In this document: piece by piece, positions 46,664 to 55,247 of the stretch
How positions within the stretch are numbered: the stretch's first letter is position 1
Layout of the letters: every line of letters starts with the position of its first letter
NCBI RefSeq assembly: GCF_018403225.1
Contig: NZ_BOSG01000005.1
Location: 1 to 64,000 of the forward strand
Direction: 5' to 3'
Origin: Paenibacillus sp. J23TS9
Lineage (GTDB): Bacteria > Bacillota > Bacilli > Paenibacillales > Paenibacillaceae
Length of the DNA stretch: 64,000 bases
Position numbers and translations under genes: made by a program
Notes under the pieces: generated by a model
Database searches by the model: none
What the model was told of the DNA's origin: nothing
Seen by the model: the letters and a program-made list of their open reading frames with translations, nothing else

Positions 46664-47653
46664 CTAAAATGGAAAGCTGAGCTGCTCCACCTCGGGGGTG
46701 GGAAGCGTCATCGAAGGTTTGAAGGGGGTTAGGGCATCGTCAATGGCTCCTGACTTGCAGCCGCCAATACTGTTTTCTGGCACCTCGCCGCTTAATCGGA
46801 GCTCATGCTTTATTTCCCGTGCAAGTGCTTTGACACGATCTGCATAGCCGTTATCGGGATAAGCACCGCGAAATAAGCTCTTGTATTTCGGCACAAGCTG
46901 CGGATGATGCTGTCCCAAAGAATGCAGAAACCATGCTTTCACATCAGGCGTCAGGCGCAGAAACGACGTCATGGTAAAGCTGGCGTGATGTTCTTTAGCG
47001 GCAGTCATAAGTTCCCTCAAGCTTTCCCTGGAATCCGTCAGGAATGGCAGGATTGGGGCGATAAACAGCCCGGTGCGCACACCGCTGTCCGACAGCTTTT
47101 GCATCGCTTGAAGTCTTTTATAGGGTAACGGGGCTCCCGGCTCCATCATGCGGATGATCGCAGGCTCCAGTGTATTCAAGCTGATGTTGACCGAGGTGAT
47201 ATCCATTTGGGTGAGGAGATCCAGATCTCGTAGAATCAGTGGCGAACGTGTCGTGATCGTGGTGCGGATACGGTATTTTGCAAGAACTTCCAGGCAGCTG
47301 CGGGTAATCTTCGATTTGATCTCAATTGGCTGGTAAGGATCCGTGGCAGTCCCCAGGGTCACCAGACCAATATGATCCCGCAACTGGCCAATATCATAGT
47401 CAAAACGCTTGGCCATGCGTGAAAGCTGGGATTCCAGCGCTTCGGCCGCGTTGGTCTTCAGCATAATGCGGTTTTGAAACTCATCATCTGCTTCCCGGCC
47501 AATGAATGCTTGAAAGGCTCTGGCATAACAAAAGCTGCAGCCATGGGCACAGCCGCGGTATGGGTTTATGGACCAGTCAAAAGGCATGCTGTCTGCCTTT
47601 ACCCGGTTCATCGTTTGTTTGGTGGTAGAAGATTCATATACTTTCTTGGACAA
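46664..47653 (-). CDS. SPL-like / Rv2578c-type radical SAM protein
   Basis: About 329 aa. The radical SAM cluster motif is CAHGCSFCYAR (CxxxCxxC) after NPYRGC; then GLVTLGTATDPYQPIE and a barrel typical of the spore-photoproduct-lyase-like group. Members bind a 4Fe-4S cluster and SAM; the reaction of this subgroup is not established, though DNA repair is often proposed. Start: TTG 47653 is seven bases from AGGAGGTG. The upstream ATG at 47671 lies inside that ribosome site. A LexA-like box is just upstream. Confidence 0.87.
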   Translation of the reverse strand: MSKKVYESSTTKQTMNRVKADSMPFDWSINPYRGCAHGCSFCYARAFQAFIGREADDEFQNRIMLKTNAAEALESQLSRMAKRFDYDIGQLRDHIGLVTLGTATDPYQPIEIKSKITRSCLEVLAKYRIRTTITTRSPLILRDLDLLTQMDITSVNISLNTLEPAIIRMMEPGAPLPYKRLQAMQKLSDSGVRTGLFIAPILPFLTDSRESLRELMTAAKEHHASFTMTSFLRLTPDVKAWFLHSLGQHHPQLVPKYKSLFRGAYPDNGYADRVKALAREIKHELRLSGEVPENSIGGCKSGAIDDALTPFKPSMTLPTPEVEQLSFPF

Positions 47654-47673
47654 GAGCACACACCTCCTCATTC

Positions 47674-47687
47674 AGAACAAGTGTTCC
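47674..47687 (-). promoter_or_regulatory. LexA (DinR) box candidate
   Basis: AGAACAAGTGTTCC contains GAAC-4-GTTC and matches the Gram-positive SOS consensus CGAACRNRYGTTYC at 13 of 14 positions. On the minus strand it lies between TATAGT/TATACT -10-like boxes and the ribosome site of the radical SAM gene. Confidence 0.6.
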
Positions 47688-47769
47688 TGTTTTTACAGTA
47701 TACTATACTTTATAGCATATGAAAACGTCCTGGAAGATGAAGGAATGAAATACTATAGAAGAGATCTGT

Positions 47770-47850
47770 TTGTAGAGGTCCATTCCTTTATGTTATCCTG
47801 TATCCTTAGAGTCATTTGATGACCGCATGCCGACAGGCTGCGGTTTTTTA
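47770..47850 (+). promoter_or_regulatory. tatD promoter followed by a leader terminator
   Basis: TTGTAG (47770) with the extended -10 TGTTATCCT (47791-47799), then a Rho-independent hairpin at 47821-47850 (ACCGCA/TGCGGT with inner CCGACAGG, six T). No open frame worth calling lies between. The hairpin would stop transcripts before tatD unless read-through is allowed, so it may be an attenuator. Confidence 0.5.
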
Positions 47851-47882
47851 CTGGGAACATTTCAGGAAAGGGGCAGATTTGC

Positions 47883-48677
47883 ATGCATCCTCAAATTATA
47901 GATATCGGTGTTAACTTAACCAATCGTTCGTTTCATAAGGACCGGGAAGAGGTCATCGCCCGGGCGGAAGCGGAAGGCGTAACCCCGCTCATCATTACCG
48001 GAACCAGTGTTGGAGGCAGTGAAGAAGCTGCGCTACTCGCCGGATTTTATCCCGGCAAGCTGTATGCTACAGCGGGTGTGCATCCGCATGATGTGAAGGA
48101 ATCTACCGAGCATACCTTGGACAGGTTACGTGAGCTGGCCGCTCTGCCGCAGGTGGTGGCGATTGGCGAATGCGGTTTGGATTATAACCGGGATTTTTCG
48201 CCGCGGGACGTGCAGCGCCATTGGTTCCGGGAGCAGGTTGTGCTTGCGGAAGAGCTGGGGCTGCCGCTATTCTTACATGAGCGGGAAGCGCATTCTGATT
48301 TTGCCGCAATCATGCAAGAGCATCCGTCCATGATGGCTAAATCGGTTGTCCACTGTTTTACAGGGACCGCTGACGAGCTTCATGCTTACCTTGAAATGGG
48401 CTTTCACATCGGGATCACCGGCTGGATTTGTGATGAACGGCGCGGACAGCATTTGCGTGAGCTCGTTAAGGATATTCCGCTGGACCGTCTCATGATCGAA
48501 ACCGACGCACCTTACCTCACCCCTAGAGACTTGCGGCCGAAGCCGAAGGATGGCCGGAACGAGCCTGCTTTTCTAGCGCATATCGTAAAAGTCATTGCTT
48601 CCTGTATGGGGCGGGAGCTGGAGGAAGTTGCAAGCCAAACAGTGCGCACGACCAAAGCCTTTTTTAACATAAACTAA
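47883..48677 (+). CDS. tatD: TatD-family metal-dependent hydrolase
   Basis: 264 aa TIM-barrel amidohydrolase-like nuclease. DIGVNLTNRSFHKD at the start, GVHPHDVKE, IGECGLDYNRDFSP, LFLHEREAH, VHCFTGT and IETDAPYLTPRDL supply the metal-binding His, Glu and Asp residues. It is closest in motif to E. coli TatD (DIGVNLT), a 3'-5' exonuclease implicated in DNA repair. AAAGGGG nine bases before the ATG. Confidence 0.9.
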   Translation: MHPQIIDIGVNLTNRSFHKDREEVIARAEAEGVTPLIITGTSVGGSEEAALLAGFYPGKLYATAGVHPHDVKESTEHTLDRLRELAALPQVVAIGECGLDYNRDFSPRDVQRHWFREQVVLAEELGLPLFLHEREAHSDFAAIMQEHPSMMAKSVVHCFTGTADELHAYLEMGFHIGITGWICDERRGQHLRELVKDIPLDRLMIETDAPYLTPRDLRPKPKDGRNEPAFLAHIVKVIASCMGRELEEVASQTVRTTKAFFNIN

Positions 48678-48860
48678 GCTGCAATTCTTCATCGTATGGC
48701 TTGGGCTCAAGAGACAGCCCTTTATGCCATTAAATATTTTGATAAATGTAATGGAATTTCTATTTTAAGATATATTCGTGTCCTCACCTCTGATGTATAA
48801 TGGGGAGATGACATACAATGACATCATCTTCCATATTTTTTACGCAGGCGGGATGCAATT

Positions 48861-50435
48861 TTGAAACATTTTATCAAAAAAGGTCTGACTCTCCGGTTTA
48901 CCATCAGTCTGCTCGTCATCACGGCGATCTTGCTGACAATGCTGACGAGTATTACCTCCGCAGTGCAGGTTAACCGGTCATCCTTGATAAATAATTACTT
49001 GAACAAGAATGAATCATATGCAAAAAAACTGGCTTCCAATACGAATGAGCTCTTGATTACGATGCAGGAAAACATCCGGGCGATTGCCAAAATTTCTGAA
49101 CGCGAGCAAGTCATTGATGTTCAATTATTCGATGATCTGTTTCAGGAAAATACCCAGTACTTTAATTCCATCGTGGTTGCTGATGACAACCGGATTATTC
49201 GCGCGCTTAGTCCGCGCACCATCGGAATTTCCATCGGAGACACGCTGACCTCTGAGCAGAGCAGAATGGCTGTGAAAACGAAAAAGCCTTTTATTTCGGA
49301 GCCTTATCGTGCAACCACAGGGCGCTTAATCATACTGGTTTCCGCTCCGATTATTGATAAAAACGGTAATTACAAAGGATTCGTGGGTGGAACGATCTAT
49401 CTGGAAGAAAAGAACGTGCTGAGCAACATGCTGAAGGAGCATTTTTTCGGCGATGGCTCTTATGTTTATGTGGTGGAAAAGAACGGTGACCTGATATTTC
49501 ATCCGGAAAAGAAGCGGATCGGACAATCTGTCGTTCAAAATGAAGTGGTACGGAAGGTTATACAGGGTAAGAGCGGATCACAGAAGGTGACGAATACCGA
49601 AGGAAATCACTTTCTCGCAGGATATGCCTATGAGCAGAGCAGCTCTTGGGGAATTATTTCCCAGACACCGGCAGAGGTAATTGATAAGCCTCTCCATAAT
49701 CTTGTCAAAAGAATGCTCCTCGTATCGCTGCCCTTCCTGCTTCTGATCCTGCTGCTTGGCTGGTGGATTGCGAGCCGGATTGCGAAGCCTCTCAATACGT
49801 TAGCCCAGTTTTCGGATGAGGCAACGCTCCGACCCGTCCCGGCTGAGAACATACCAGATATCCGTTCCTATTATTATGAAGTAAGATTGCTCTCGCAAAG
49901 CGTCAAGATCGCCCTGCAGAGCATGAACCAGGATTTGACGCATCTGCGCAATGAGGTGAAAATTGACGAGCTGACCGGCCTTGCCAACCGCAGAGCCTTT
50001 GATGGCATGATGGCTGGATGGATGGAAAGCAATATACCTTTTGCCCTGATCCTGGTTGATATCGATCATTTCAAGCTCGTGAACGATACTTACGGCCATA
50101 TCGTGGGCGATGATGTATTGCGTTATGTCGCCCGGATCATGCAGTTGATATTCTCTGAAGATGATGTATGTTTCCGCTATGGCGGGGAAGAATTCGGCAT
50201 CCTGGTCAAACACTGCGGCCTTGGCAGAGCGAAGGATTTGGCGGATAAGTTGCGTGAACAGCTGGCCATGACCAAAAGCCCTACGGGCGCCTCGATTACG
50301 CTGTCAGCGGGAATTTCCGCATTTCCTGTGCAAGGACGCTCCGCGAAGCAGCTGGTCAAGAAGGCGGATGATGCATTATATCAATCCAAGAAGGATGGCC
50401 GGAACCGCACAACGATTAGTAAAATTGACGTGTAG
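48861..50435 (+). CDS. Membrane diguanylate cyclase with dCache sensor
   Basis: 524 aa. N-terminal membrane helix (about 12-35), extracellular dCache-type sensor to about 285 (PFISEPYRATTGRLIILVSAPI, GDGSYVYVVEKNGDLIFHP), second helix at about 290-312, HAMP-like linker, then a GGDEF domain with GGEEF at residues 441-445 and DIDHFKLVNDTYGH. It should make cyclic di-GMP. The product-inhibition RxxD before the motif is absent, which reads SEDD. TTG start with a modest ribosome site. TATAAT lies at about 48796. Confidence 0.9.
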   Translation: MKHFIKKGLTLRFTISLLVITAILLTMLTSITSAVQVNRSSLINNYLNKNESYAKKLASNTNELLITMQENIRAIAKISEREQVIDVQLFDDLFQENTQYFNSIVVADDNRIIRALSPRTIGISIGDTLTSEQSRMAVKTKKPFISEPYRATTGRLIILVSAPIIDKNGNYKGFVGGTIYLEEKNVLSNMLKEHFFGDGSYVYVVEKNGDLIFHPEKKRIGQSVVQNEVVRKVIQGKSGSQKVTNTEGNHFLAGYAYEQSSSWGIISQTPAEVIDKPLHNLVKRMLLVSLPFLLLILLLGWWIASRIAKPLNTLAQFSDEATLRPVPAENIPDIRSYYYEVRLLSQSVKIALQSMNQDLTHLRNEVKIDELTGLANRRAFDGMMAGWMESNIPFALILVDIDHFKLVNDTYGHIVGDDVLRYVARIMQLIFSEDDVCFRYGGEEFGILVKHCGLGRAKDLADKLREQLAMTKSPTGASITLSAGISAFPVQGRSAKQLVKKADDALYQSKKDGRNRTTISKIDV

Positions 50436-50456
50436 ACTATGTTAAGGGATAACTTG

Positions 50457-50485
50457 AAAGCCGCGCCGAAGGGCGCGGCTTTTTA
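50457..50485 (+). terminator. Terminator of the diguanylate cyclase gene
   Basis: AAAGCCGCGCC/GGGCGCGGCTTT around a GAA loop, 11-bp stem. Confidence 0.9.
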
Positions 50486-50548
50486 TATCTCGAGGGTGAT
50501 CAGGAAGGTTCAATCTATTCATATGGATAACATCACTAATTTTCTGAA

Positions 50549-50577
50549 TTGTGGAAATGAATTATTTATGCTACGAT
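50549..50577 (+). promoter_or_regulatory. Promoter candidate of the hflX leader
   Basis: TTGTGG (50549-50554), 17-bp spacer, TACGAT (50572-50577) with an upstream TG (extended -10 TGCTACGAT). It lies about 425 bp before the hflX start and defines a long leader. Confidence 0.5.
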
Positions 50578-50613
50578 GGTAACAATTACAATGAACGGAG
50601 GGTTCGTGAAGCT

Positions 50614-50652
50614 ATGTACATTAAATTCCGTTACTTCGCTTTGTGCCGCTAA
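50614..50652 (+). CDS. Leader peptide upstream of hflX (12 aa)
   Basis: ATG-to-TAA frame encoding MYIKFRYFALCR, with GGAGGG at 50597-50602, 11 bases from the ATG. It is rich in basic and aromatic residues and ends in Arg. A short ORF placed before stem-loops and a terminator, ahead of a ribosome-rescue GTPase gene, is the layout of antibiotic-responsive attenuators. Its role is inferred from position. An overlapping GTG frame at 50605 has too short a spacing to the ribosome site. Confidence 0.6.
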   Translation: MYIKFRYFALCR

Positions 50653-50966
50653 TTGAATAGTGCTCAAAGGCTCTGCATTTGTGCAGGGCGAACGGGATTG
50701 GTCTGTATATCTTTGATGAACCCATAATTTAGAATGCGTGCCGCCAAGGAGTTCAGGTGCGCAGGGTGCAGCTGGAGAGGGCTTTTGCCTCTCCATTGTT
50801 GTTTTCGGATATCTATAGCCGCTGTTTTTTTCGGCTTTCCAAGAAACCAACCGAAATAGAGCGTTGCCGCTGCAGCTTTTTCTCCAAAATGCTGCAGACC
50901 GGCAGGCCGCCTTTATTTTCCGTTCGCTCTAACCACAGGCAGAGGCCTGCGGTTTTTTTGTTTTTC
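50653..50966 (+). promoter_or_regulatory. Candidate attenuator leader of hflX
   Basis: Hairpins in order: CTCTGCA/TGCAGGG near 50671-50687; GGAGAGG/CCTCTCC (50774-50794) with a broken T tract; AGCCG/CGGCT flanking eight T (50817-50836); GCCGCTGCAGC with GCTGCAG-A-CCGGC (50866-50903); and a strong terminator ACCACAGGC/GCCTGCGGT (50932-50953) with seven T. GCAGGCC at 50902-50908 can pair with GGCCTGC at 50944-50950, which would destroy the terminator. That gives two exclusive folds. No other gene is seen in this 560-bp gap. Confidence 0.6.
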
Positions 50967-51001
50967 ATTATAAAATAATAACGATATGTGGAGGTTCATA
51001 T

Positions 51002-52282
51002 ATGGAACTATTGGAACAATTGGAACAGCGCGCCGTATTGGTCGGCGTGAACCTGAATCATCAGCAGGACTTTGATTACTCGATGGAGGAGCTTGGCAAC
51101 CTGGCGGACGCCTGCGGGGTTGAAGTAGTAGGGCAGCTCACACAGAATATGGAGCGGGTCAACAAATCCCATTACATCGGCACAGGAAAAGTAGATGAAC
51201 TCTCCGGCTTGTACAAAGGGCTTGAGGCCAATCTGATCATTTTTAATGATGAACTGTCTCCATCACAGCTGCGTAATCTGGAATCCGATCTGGATTGCAA
51301 GGTCATCGACCGGACGATTCTTATTCTGGACATATTTGAAAAACGGGCGAAGACCCGCGAAGCCCAGCTTCAGGTTGAAGTGGCCCAACTGCAGTATATG
51401 CTGCCGCGTCTAATCGGGCTGCGCGAGTCGCTGGGACGCCAAAGCGGCGGTGTGGGCACGAAAAACAAGGGTGCCGGTGAAACACGGCTGGAGCTGGATC
51501 GCCGCCGGATTGAGGAGAAGATTACAGCCTTGAACAAGGAGCTGGAATCACTCGTGTTTCAGCGTCAGACGCAGCGCAAGCAGCGTAAAAAGAACGCGCT
51601 GCCGGTTGTGTCTCTGGTCGGATATACCAACGCCGGCAAATCGACGATTATGAATGCCATGATCGAGAAGTTTGGAGCAGCAGGAGGAAGCGGCGAGAAA
51701 ACAGTATTTGAGAAGGATATGCTGTTTGCCACGCTGGAAACCTCTGTTCGGAACATTCAGCTTGAGGACAATAAGAGCTTCCTCCTAACCGATACCGTTG
51801 GCTTTGTCAGCAAGCTCCCGCATCATCTGGTTAAGGCTTTTCGTTCGACATTGGAAGAGGTCGCCGAGGCGGATTTACTCATTCATGTCGTGGATTATGC
51901 CAATGAGAAATACGGTCAGCTGATCCAAATCACGGAGAATACGCTCAAAGATATTGGAGTGACAGATATCCCTACGGTATTTGCCTATAACAAATGTGAT
52001 CTTGCCGGACACATGATTCCCGAGGTTCAGGAGAACAGCATTTATTTGGCCGCCAAACCCCGAATCGGTATTGATGAGCTGGTAAGTCTCATCCGGGGCT
52101 TTATTTTCAGGGATTATGTTCATTGCGAAATGATGATCCCCTATGACCAAGGCCAGGTGGTATCGTATTTGAACGAGCACGCGGATATTAGGGCAACGGA
52201 GTATGAGAATGAAGGAACCCGATTAACACTCGAGTGCAGACAGATGGACTATGAGAAATACCGTGAGTTTGTCATTGAATAA
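51002..52282 (+). CDS. hflX: Ribosome-splitting GTPase HflX
   Basis: 426 aa, normal length. N-terminal HflX domain (about 1-190: KSHYIGTGKVDEL, NDELSPSQLRNLE, DRTILILDIFEKRAKTREA, GGVGTKNKGAGETRLELD), then a GTPase domain with G1 GYTNAGKS, G3 DTVGF, and G4 NKCD. HflX binds the 50S E site and splits stalled 70S ribosomes after heat or antibiotic stress. Some Gram-positive homologues give macrolide and lincosamide tolerance. GGAGG at 50990-50994. Regulation by the preceding leader is likely. Confidence 0.95.
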   Translation: MELLEQLEQRAVLVGVNLNHQQDFDYSMEELGNLADACGVEVVGQLTQNMERVNKSHYIGTGKVDELSGLYKGLEANLIIFNDELSPSQLRNLESDLDCKVIDRTILILDIFEKRAKTREAQLQVEVAQLQYMLPRLIGLRESLGRQSGGVGTKNKGAGETRLELDRRRIEEKITALNKELESLVFQRQTQRKQRKKNALPVVSLVGYTNAGKSTIMNAMIEKFGAAGGSGEKTVFEKDMLFATLETSVRNIQLEDNKSFLLTDTVGFVSKLPHHLVKAFRSTLEEVAEADLLIHVVDYANEKYGQLIQITENTLKDIGVTDIPTVFAYNKCDLAGHMIPEVQENSIYLAAKPRIGIDELVSLIRGFIFRDYVHCEMMIPYDQGQVVSYLNEHADIRATEYENEGTRLTLECRQMDYEKYREFVIE

Positions 52283-52320
52283 CAAGTCATTGTAATAAGC
52301 AGATATTTCAGGTCAGCTGC

Positions 52321-52356
52321 GAAGCCGTTCCGCTAAATGCGGGGCGGTTTTTTTAT
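52321..52356 (+). terminator. Terminator of hflX
   Basis: GCCGTTCCGC pairs with GCGGGGCGGT (wobbles allowed), followed by a T run. The stretch from 52357 to 52521 shows no gene. Confidence 0.85.
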
Positions 52357-52521
52357 TTATACCGGGAAATGAAGTCTCTCTAAGGCTGCAGAAGAGGTTA
52401 CTTCTCATGTGAATTGGGTAAGAAGTTTAAATAAACTTTGAATGTCACTGTTTGGCGGATAGCCAGCCTCCGTCAGGGAATATTAGGCAGTGAATATGAG
52501 ACACAGCGAGGTGGATGAAGC

Positions 52522-53328
52522 ATGAAAATAATGCCTGAACAGCATGTAAAGCTGCATGGGTTCAATAATCTTACCAAATCCTTGGCCTTTAATATGTACG
52601 ATATATGCTTTACCCGAACCAAGGAGGAACGTGAAGCTTACCTTGAATATATTGATGAACAATATAATGCGGACCGTCTCACGGCTATTCTGAAAAATGT
52701 ATCGGACATCATTGGCGCACATGTACTGAATATAGCCAAGCAGGATTACGTGCCGCAAGGCGCGAGTGTCACGATACTCGTCTCCGAAGGACCTGTGGTC
52801 GAAGTGCCTAAGGAATCCTATACGGAATCGCCGGGGCCCCTTCCGGACTCGGTGGTGATGGCCCTTGATAAGAGTCATATTACCGTTCATACGTATCCCG
52901 AATTTCATCCCGATGAAGGAATCAGCACCTTCCGCGCGGATATCGATGTATCAACCTGTGGCGAAATCTCACCACTTAAGGCGCTTAACTACCTGATCCA
53001 TTCCTTTGATACGGATATTATGACGATCGACTACCGGGTTCGCGGATTTACACGGGATATTAACGGTCACAAGCTGTTTATTGATCATGATATTAATTCG
53101 ATTCAGAACTATATTCCGCACAAGGTGAAGGATTCTTACGATATGATTGACGTGAATGTGTATCAGGAGCATATTTTTCATACCAAGTGTAAACTCAAGG
53201 AATTTGATCTGGATAACTATCTCTTCGGATACACCAAGGACAAGCTGAGCGATGAGGAGCAGGAGGAAATCACCGAACGGATCACGCAGGAGATGGATGA
53301 AATCTATTATGGAAAAAACATGAGCTGA
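52522..53328 (+). CDS. speD: S-adenosylmethionine decarboxylase, E. coli type
   Basis: 268 aa, the long class typical of enterobacteria rather than the ~130-aa class of Bacillus subtilis. The autocatalytic cleavage site is [15 protein letters not shown], with Ser118 after Lys117 expected to become the pyruvoyl group. [19 protein letters not shown] contains the catalytic Cys. It makes the aminopropyl donor for spermidine. It is alone, with no spermidine synthase next to it. Confidence 0.93.
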   Translation: MKIMPEQHVKLHGFNNLTKSLAFNMYDICFTRTKEEREAYLEYIDEQYNADRLTAILKNVSDIIGAHVLNIAKQDYVPQGASVTILVSEGPVVEVPKESYTESPGPLPDSVVMALDKSHITVHTYPEFHPDEGISTFRADIDVSTCGEISPLKALNYLIHSFDTDIMTIDYRVRGFTRDINGHKLFIDHDINSIQNYIPHKVKDSYDMIDVNVYQEHIFHTKCKLKEFDLDNYLFGYTKDKLSDEEQEEITERITQEMDEIYYGKNMS

Positions 53329-53352
53329 GGGACTTTCCCCTGGCTCATTTTA
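53319..53352 (+). terminator. Terminator overlapping the end of speD
   Basis: ATGAGC/GCTCAT with further GGG/CCC pairing, then TTTTA. The first arm includes the last codons of speD. Confidence 0.65.
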
Positions 53353-53528
53353 ATATGCTGATAAGTAGGTACATTCCATAAGTTGAATGCGCCTTTGGGA
53401 CGAGAGATTCAGGAAATGATCTGCATTTTCATAGTGCTTGTGGTTACTTTTTCCTGATTTTTTTCCAGACACTGGATTAATAACTGCCAATCATGTTTAA
53501 TTTTAGAAAAAGGGGTTAGAGAGGACTG

Positions 53529-53900
53529 ATGGTTATTCGCCGGTTTATTCGGTCTATCGCTCTTATGATGACGATGATTTTGGTGTTGGGAGGTTGTCAA
53601 AGCGTGAGCAAAACGGAAAAGGCCAACCAGATGCAGGAGGCTAAGGAAATAGCACTCAAGTATTTCAAAAATGAGTATGACCTGGATGTGGAGATTACTA
53701 AACAGGAAAAATTAGCGGAATACATATCTCCGAAGATTATGATGGAAGGCCATGTGACCGATCACTCAGATGAAAGCTTCAATATATCGGTCGATTACGA
53801 AGACAAGAAAACAACCAATTTTGTAATGAGTCCCGAGCTTGAGAAAGCCATACGTGCCAAAGGGATCGATCCGTTTGCGAAGCAGGACAAACCGGAATAA
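53529..53900 (+). CDS. Small lipoprotein, DUF1433-like; candidate immunity protein
   Basis: 123 aa. Lipoprotein signal with lipobox LGGC (Cys23), then a charged alpha/beta domain of about 95 residues (KEIALKYFKNEYDLDVEIT, FNISVDYEDKK). The pattern resembles DUF1433-type small lipoproteins, though that assignment is tentative. It starts a three-gene run with the lipase (35 bp gap) and the WXG100-like gene. Surface lipoproteins serve as immunity factors for type VII-secreted lipase toxins, which is the inferred role. AGAGAGG precedes the ATG. Confidence 0.75.
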   Translation: MVIRRFIRSIALMMTMILVLGGCQSVSKTEKANQMQEAKEIALKYFKNEYDLDVEITKQEKLAEYISPKIMMEGHVTDHSDESFNISVDYEDKKTTNFVMSPELEKAIRAKGIDPFAKQDKPE

Positions 53901-53934
53901 ATCCATTTAGAAAAAACGCGAGGGAGGAGTACGA

Positions 53935-55230
53935 TTGAGCAAGGCGCCAGAAGTTACGGATGAAATGTACCAAAAGATGTCGGACCTCGCTTACAACGAT
54001 TTGAAAAAAGGAAGCAAGCCGAAAGAGCTCCCGGGCTGGGAGGTGCTTGAAAAGCCAGCCAATGATGATCATACGGGTTTTGACGCGGTTACCTTTTACA
54101 ATCCTAACACCAAACAAGCCGTTATTGCCTATCGGGGGACGGAAGGAGGCAAAGGATTGTCGGATTCCGTGCCGGACTATATCGCCGATGGTGGAATTGG
54201 CATCCGTGAGCTGGGACGTAAGATTGATAAAAGCCTTGAAGTGAAGTATCCCTGGGATGATGCCGTGCAAAGCATCGAGGATAAGGTTGGCATCACCACG
54301 GTCAAGGACTGGGCGGGAGAAGTGGATCGGCAGCTGGATAAAACCTTTAACGGTGACAAACAGCTGTACCAGGCTGAAGATTACGCGAACGAGATGCAAA
54401 AAAAGCATAAGAATCTGGATTTTTCTTTGACGGGACATTCCCTTGGGGGTGGCAATGCACAGTATGCGGCCGCTTATACGGGATTATCTGCCGTTACCTT
54501 CAGCGCACCTTCCGTAATGGGGAGCCTGTCAGCATCGGCCAGGCGTAAGGCGGAGGCAGGTGAATATGATTCGCAAATCGTGAATTATGCCCATCCCGGC
54601 GATATTATTGCCAGCGGTACACTAGGCGGATATGACCGTCATGTAGGTTCCACCTATTATATTGACTCTAATTACAAGGATGCAAATGATGGTGTCAGCA
54701 TCATCGATAAAGCCAAAAATACGCTCGGTGGGCCTTATTATCATGGTTTGAAACAATATAAGTTTGATGAAAACGGCTATATTAAAAATCCTCTGTATGA
54801 CGATCAAACCGGGGAATTGGTGGATGGCGCACCTCGTATGCCGGCATCCTTCAGATTGATGGAAGACTTGGGATTGAATGCGTTTGGAAAGATGCAAAGG
54901 CTGGCTCAATTGGGAGCGATGGTGGGCGGAGCGGGCAGCGGACTCATTCGGGTAACCCCCGAGGAGCTCAGCAGCGTCGCGGAGAAATGGAACAGGAATG
55001 CGCAGCAGATCAGCGCAGATATGCAGACCGTCAGATCCAAGCTGATGAATTATATGCATTCCAGCCACAGCCGCAGACTGCAGCCGTTGGTTGCACAGCT
55101 GGATGCCTCTATTTCGGAACTGACGCAGTGGCATGTCCAGCAAACAACGGAGTTTTTGGGCTTTATCCATAAGAAAGCTGAACAGTTCCAGCAAGCTGAT
55201 GCGTCTAACAACGGGAAAATGATGGGATAA
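53935..55230 (+). CDS. Lipase with C-terminal WXG/LXG-like helical domain, putative T7SS effector
   Basis: 431 aa, no N-terminal signal peptide. Residues about 10-290 form a class 3 lipase-type hydrolase: AVIAYRGTEGG, nucleophile Ser169 in LTGHSLGGGNAQYAAA, probable Asp223 in YAHPGDIIASG, and His270 in PYYHGLKQY. Residues 338-431 are a long helical hairpin starting IRVTPEELSSVAEKWN, like ESAT-6/WXG100 proteins. This toxin-first, targeting-domain-last order is the reverse of LXG toxins and matches the described S. aureus lipase TslA. TTG start with GGGAGGAG. It is between a lipoprotein and a small WXG100-like gene, its likely immunity and targeting partners. Confidence 0.82.
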   Translation: MSKAPEVTDEMYQKMSDLAYNDLKKGSKPKELPGWEVLEKPANDDHTGFDAVTFYNPNTKQAVIAYRGTEGGKGLSDSVPDYIADGGIGIRELGRKIDKSLEVKYPWDDAVQSIEDKVGITTVKDWAGEVDRQLDKTFNGDKQLYQAEDYANEMQKKHKNLDFSLTGHSLGGGNAQYAAAYTGLSAVTFSAPSVMGSLSASARRKAEAGEYDSQIVNYAHPGDIIASGTLGGYDRHVGSTYYIDSNYKDANDGVSIIDKAKNTLGGPYYHGLKQYKFDENGYIKNPLYDDQTGELVDGAPRMPASFRLMEDLGLNAFGKMQRLAQLGAMVGGAGSGLIRVTPEELSSVAEKWNRNAQQISADMQTVRSKLMNYMHSSHSRRLQPLVAQLDASISELTQWHVQQTTEFLGFIHKKAEQFQQADASNNGKMMG

Positions 55231-55247
55231 GAAGTGGAGGGGATGAA

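Noticed and set aside
53779..54438. 219-codon minus-strand frame over the lipase start
   Set aside because: Antisense to the lipase gene with its conserved motifs.
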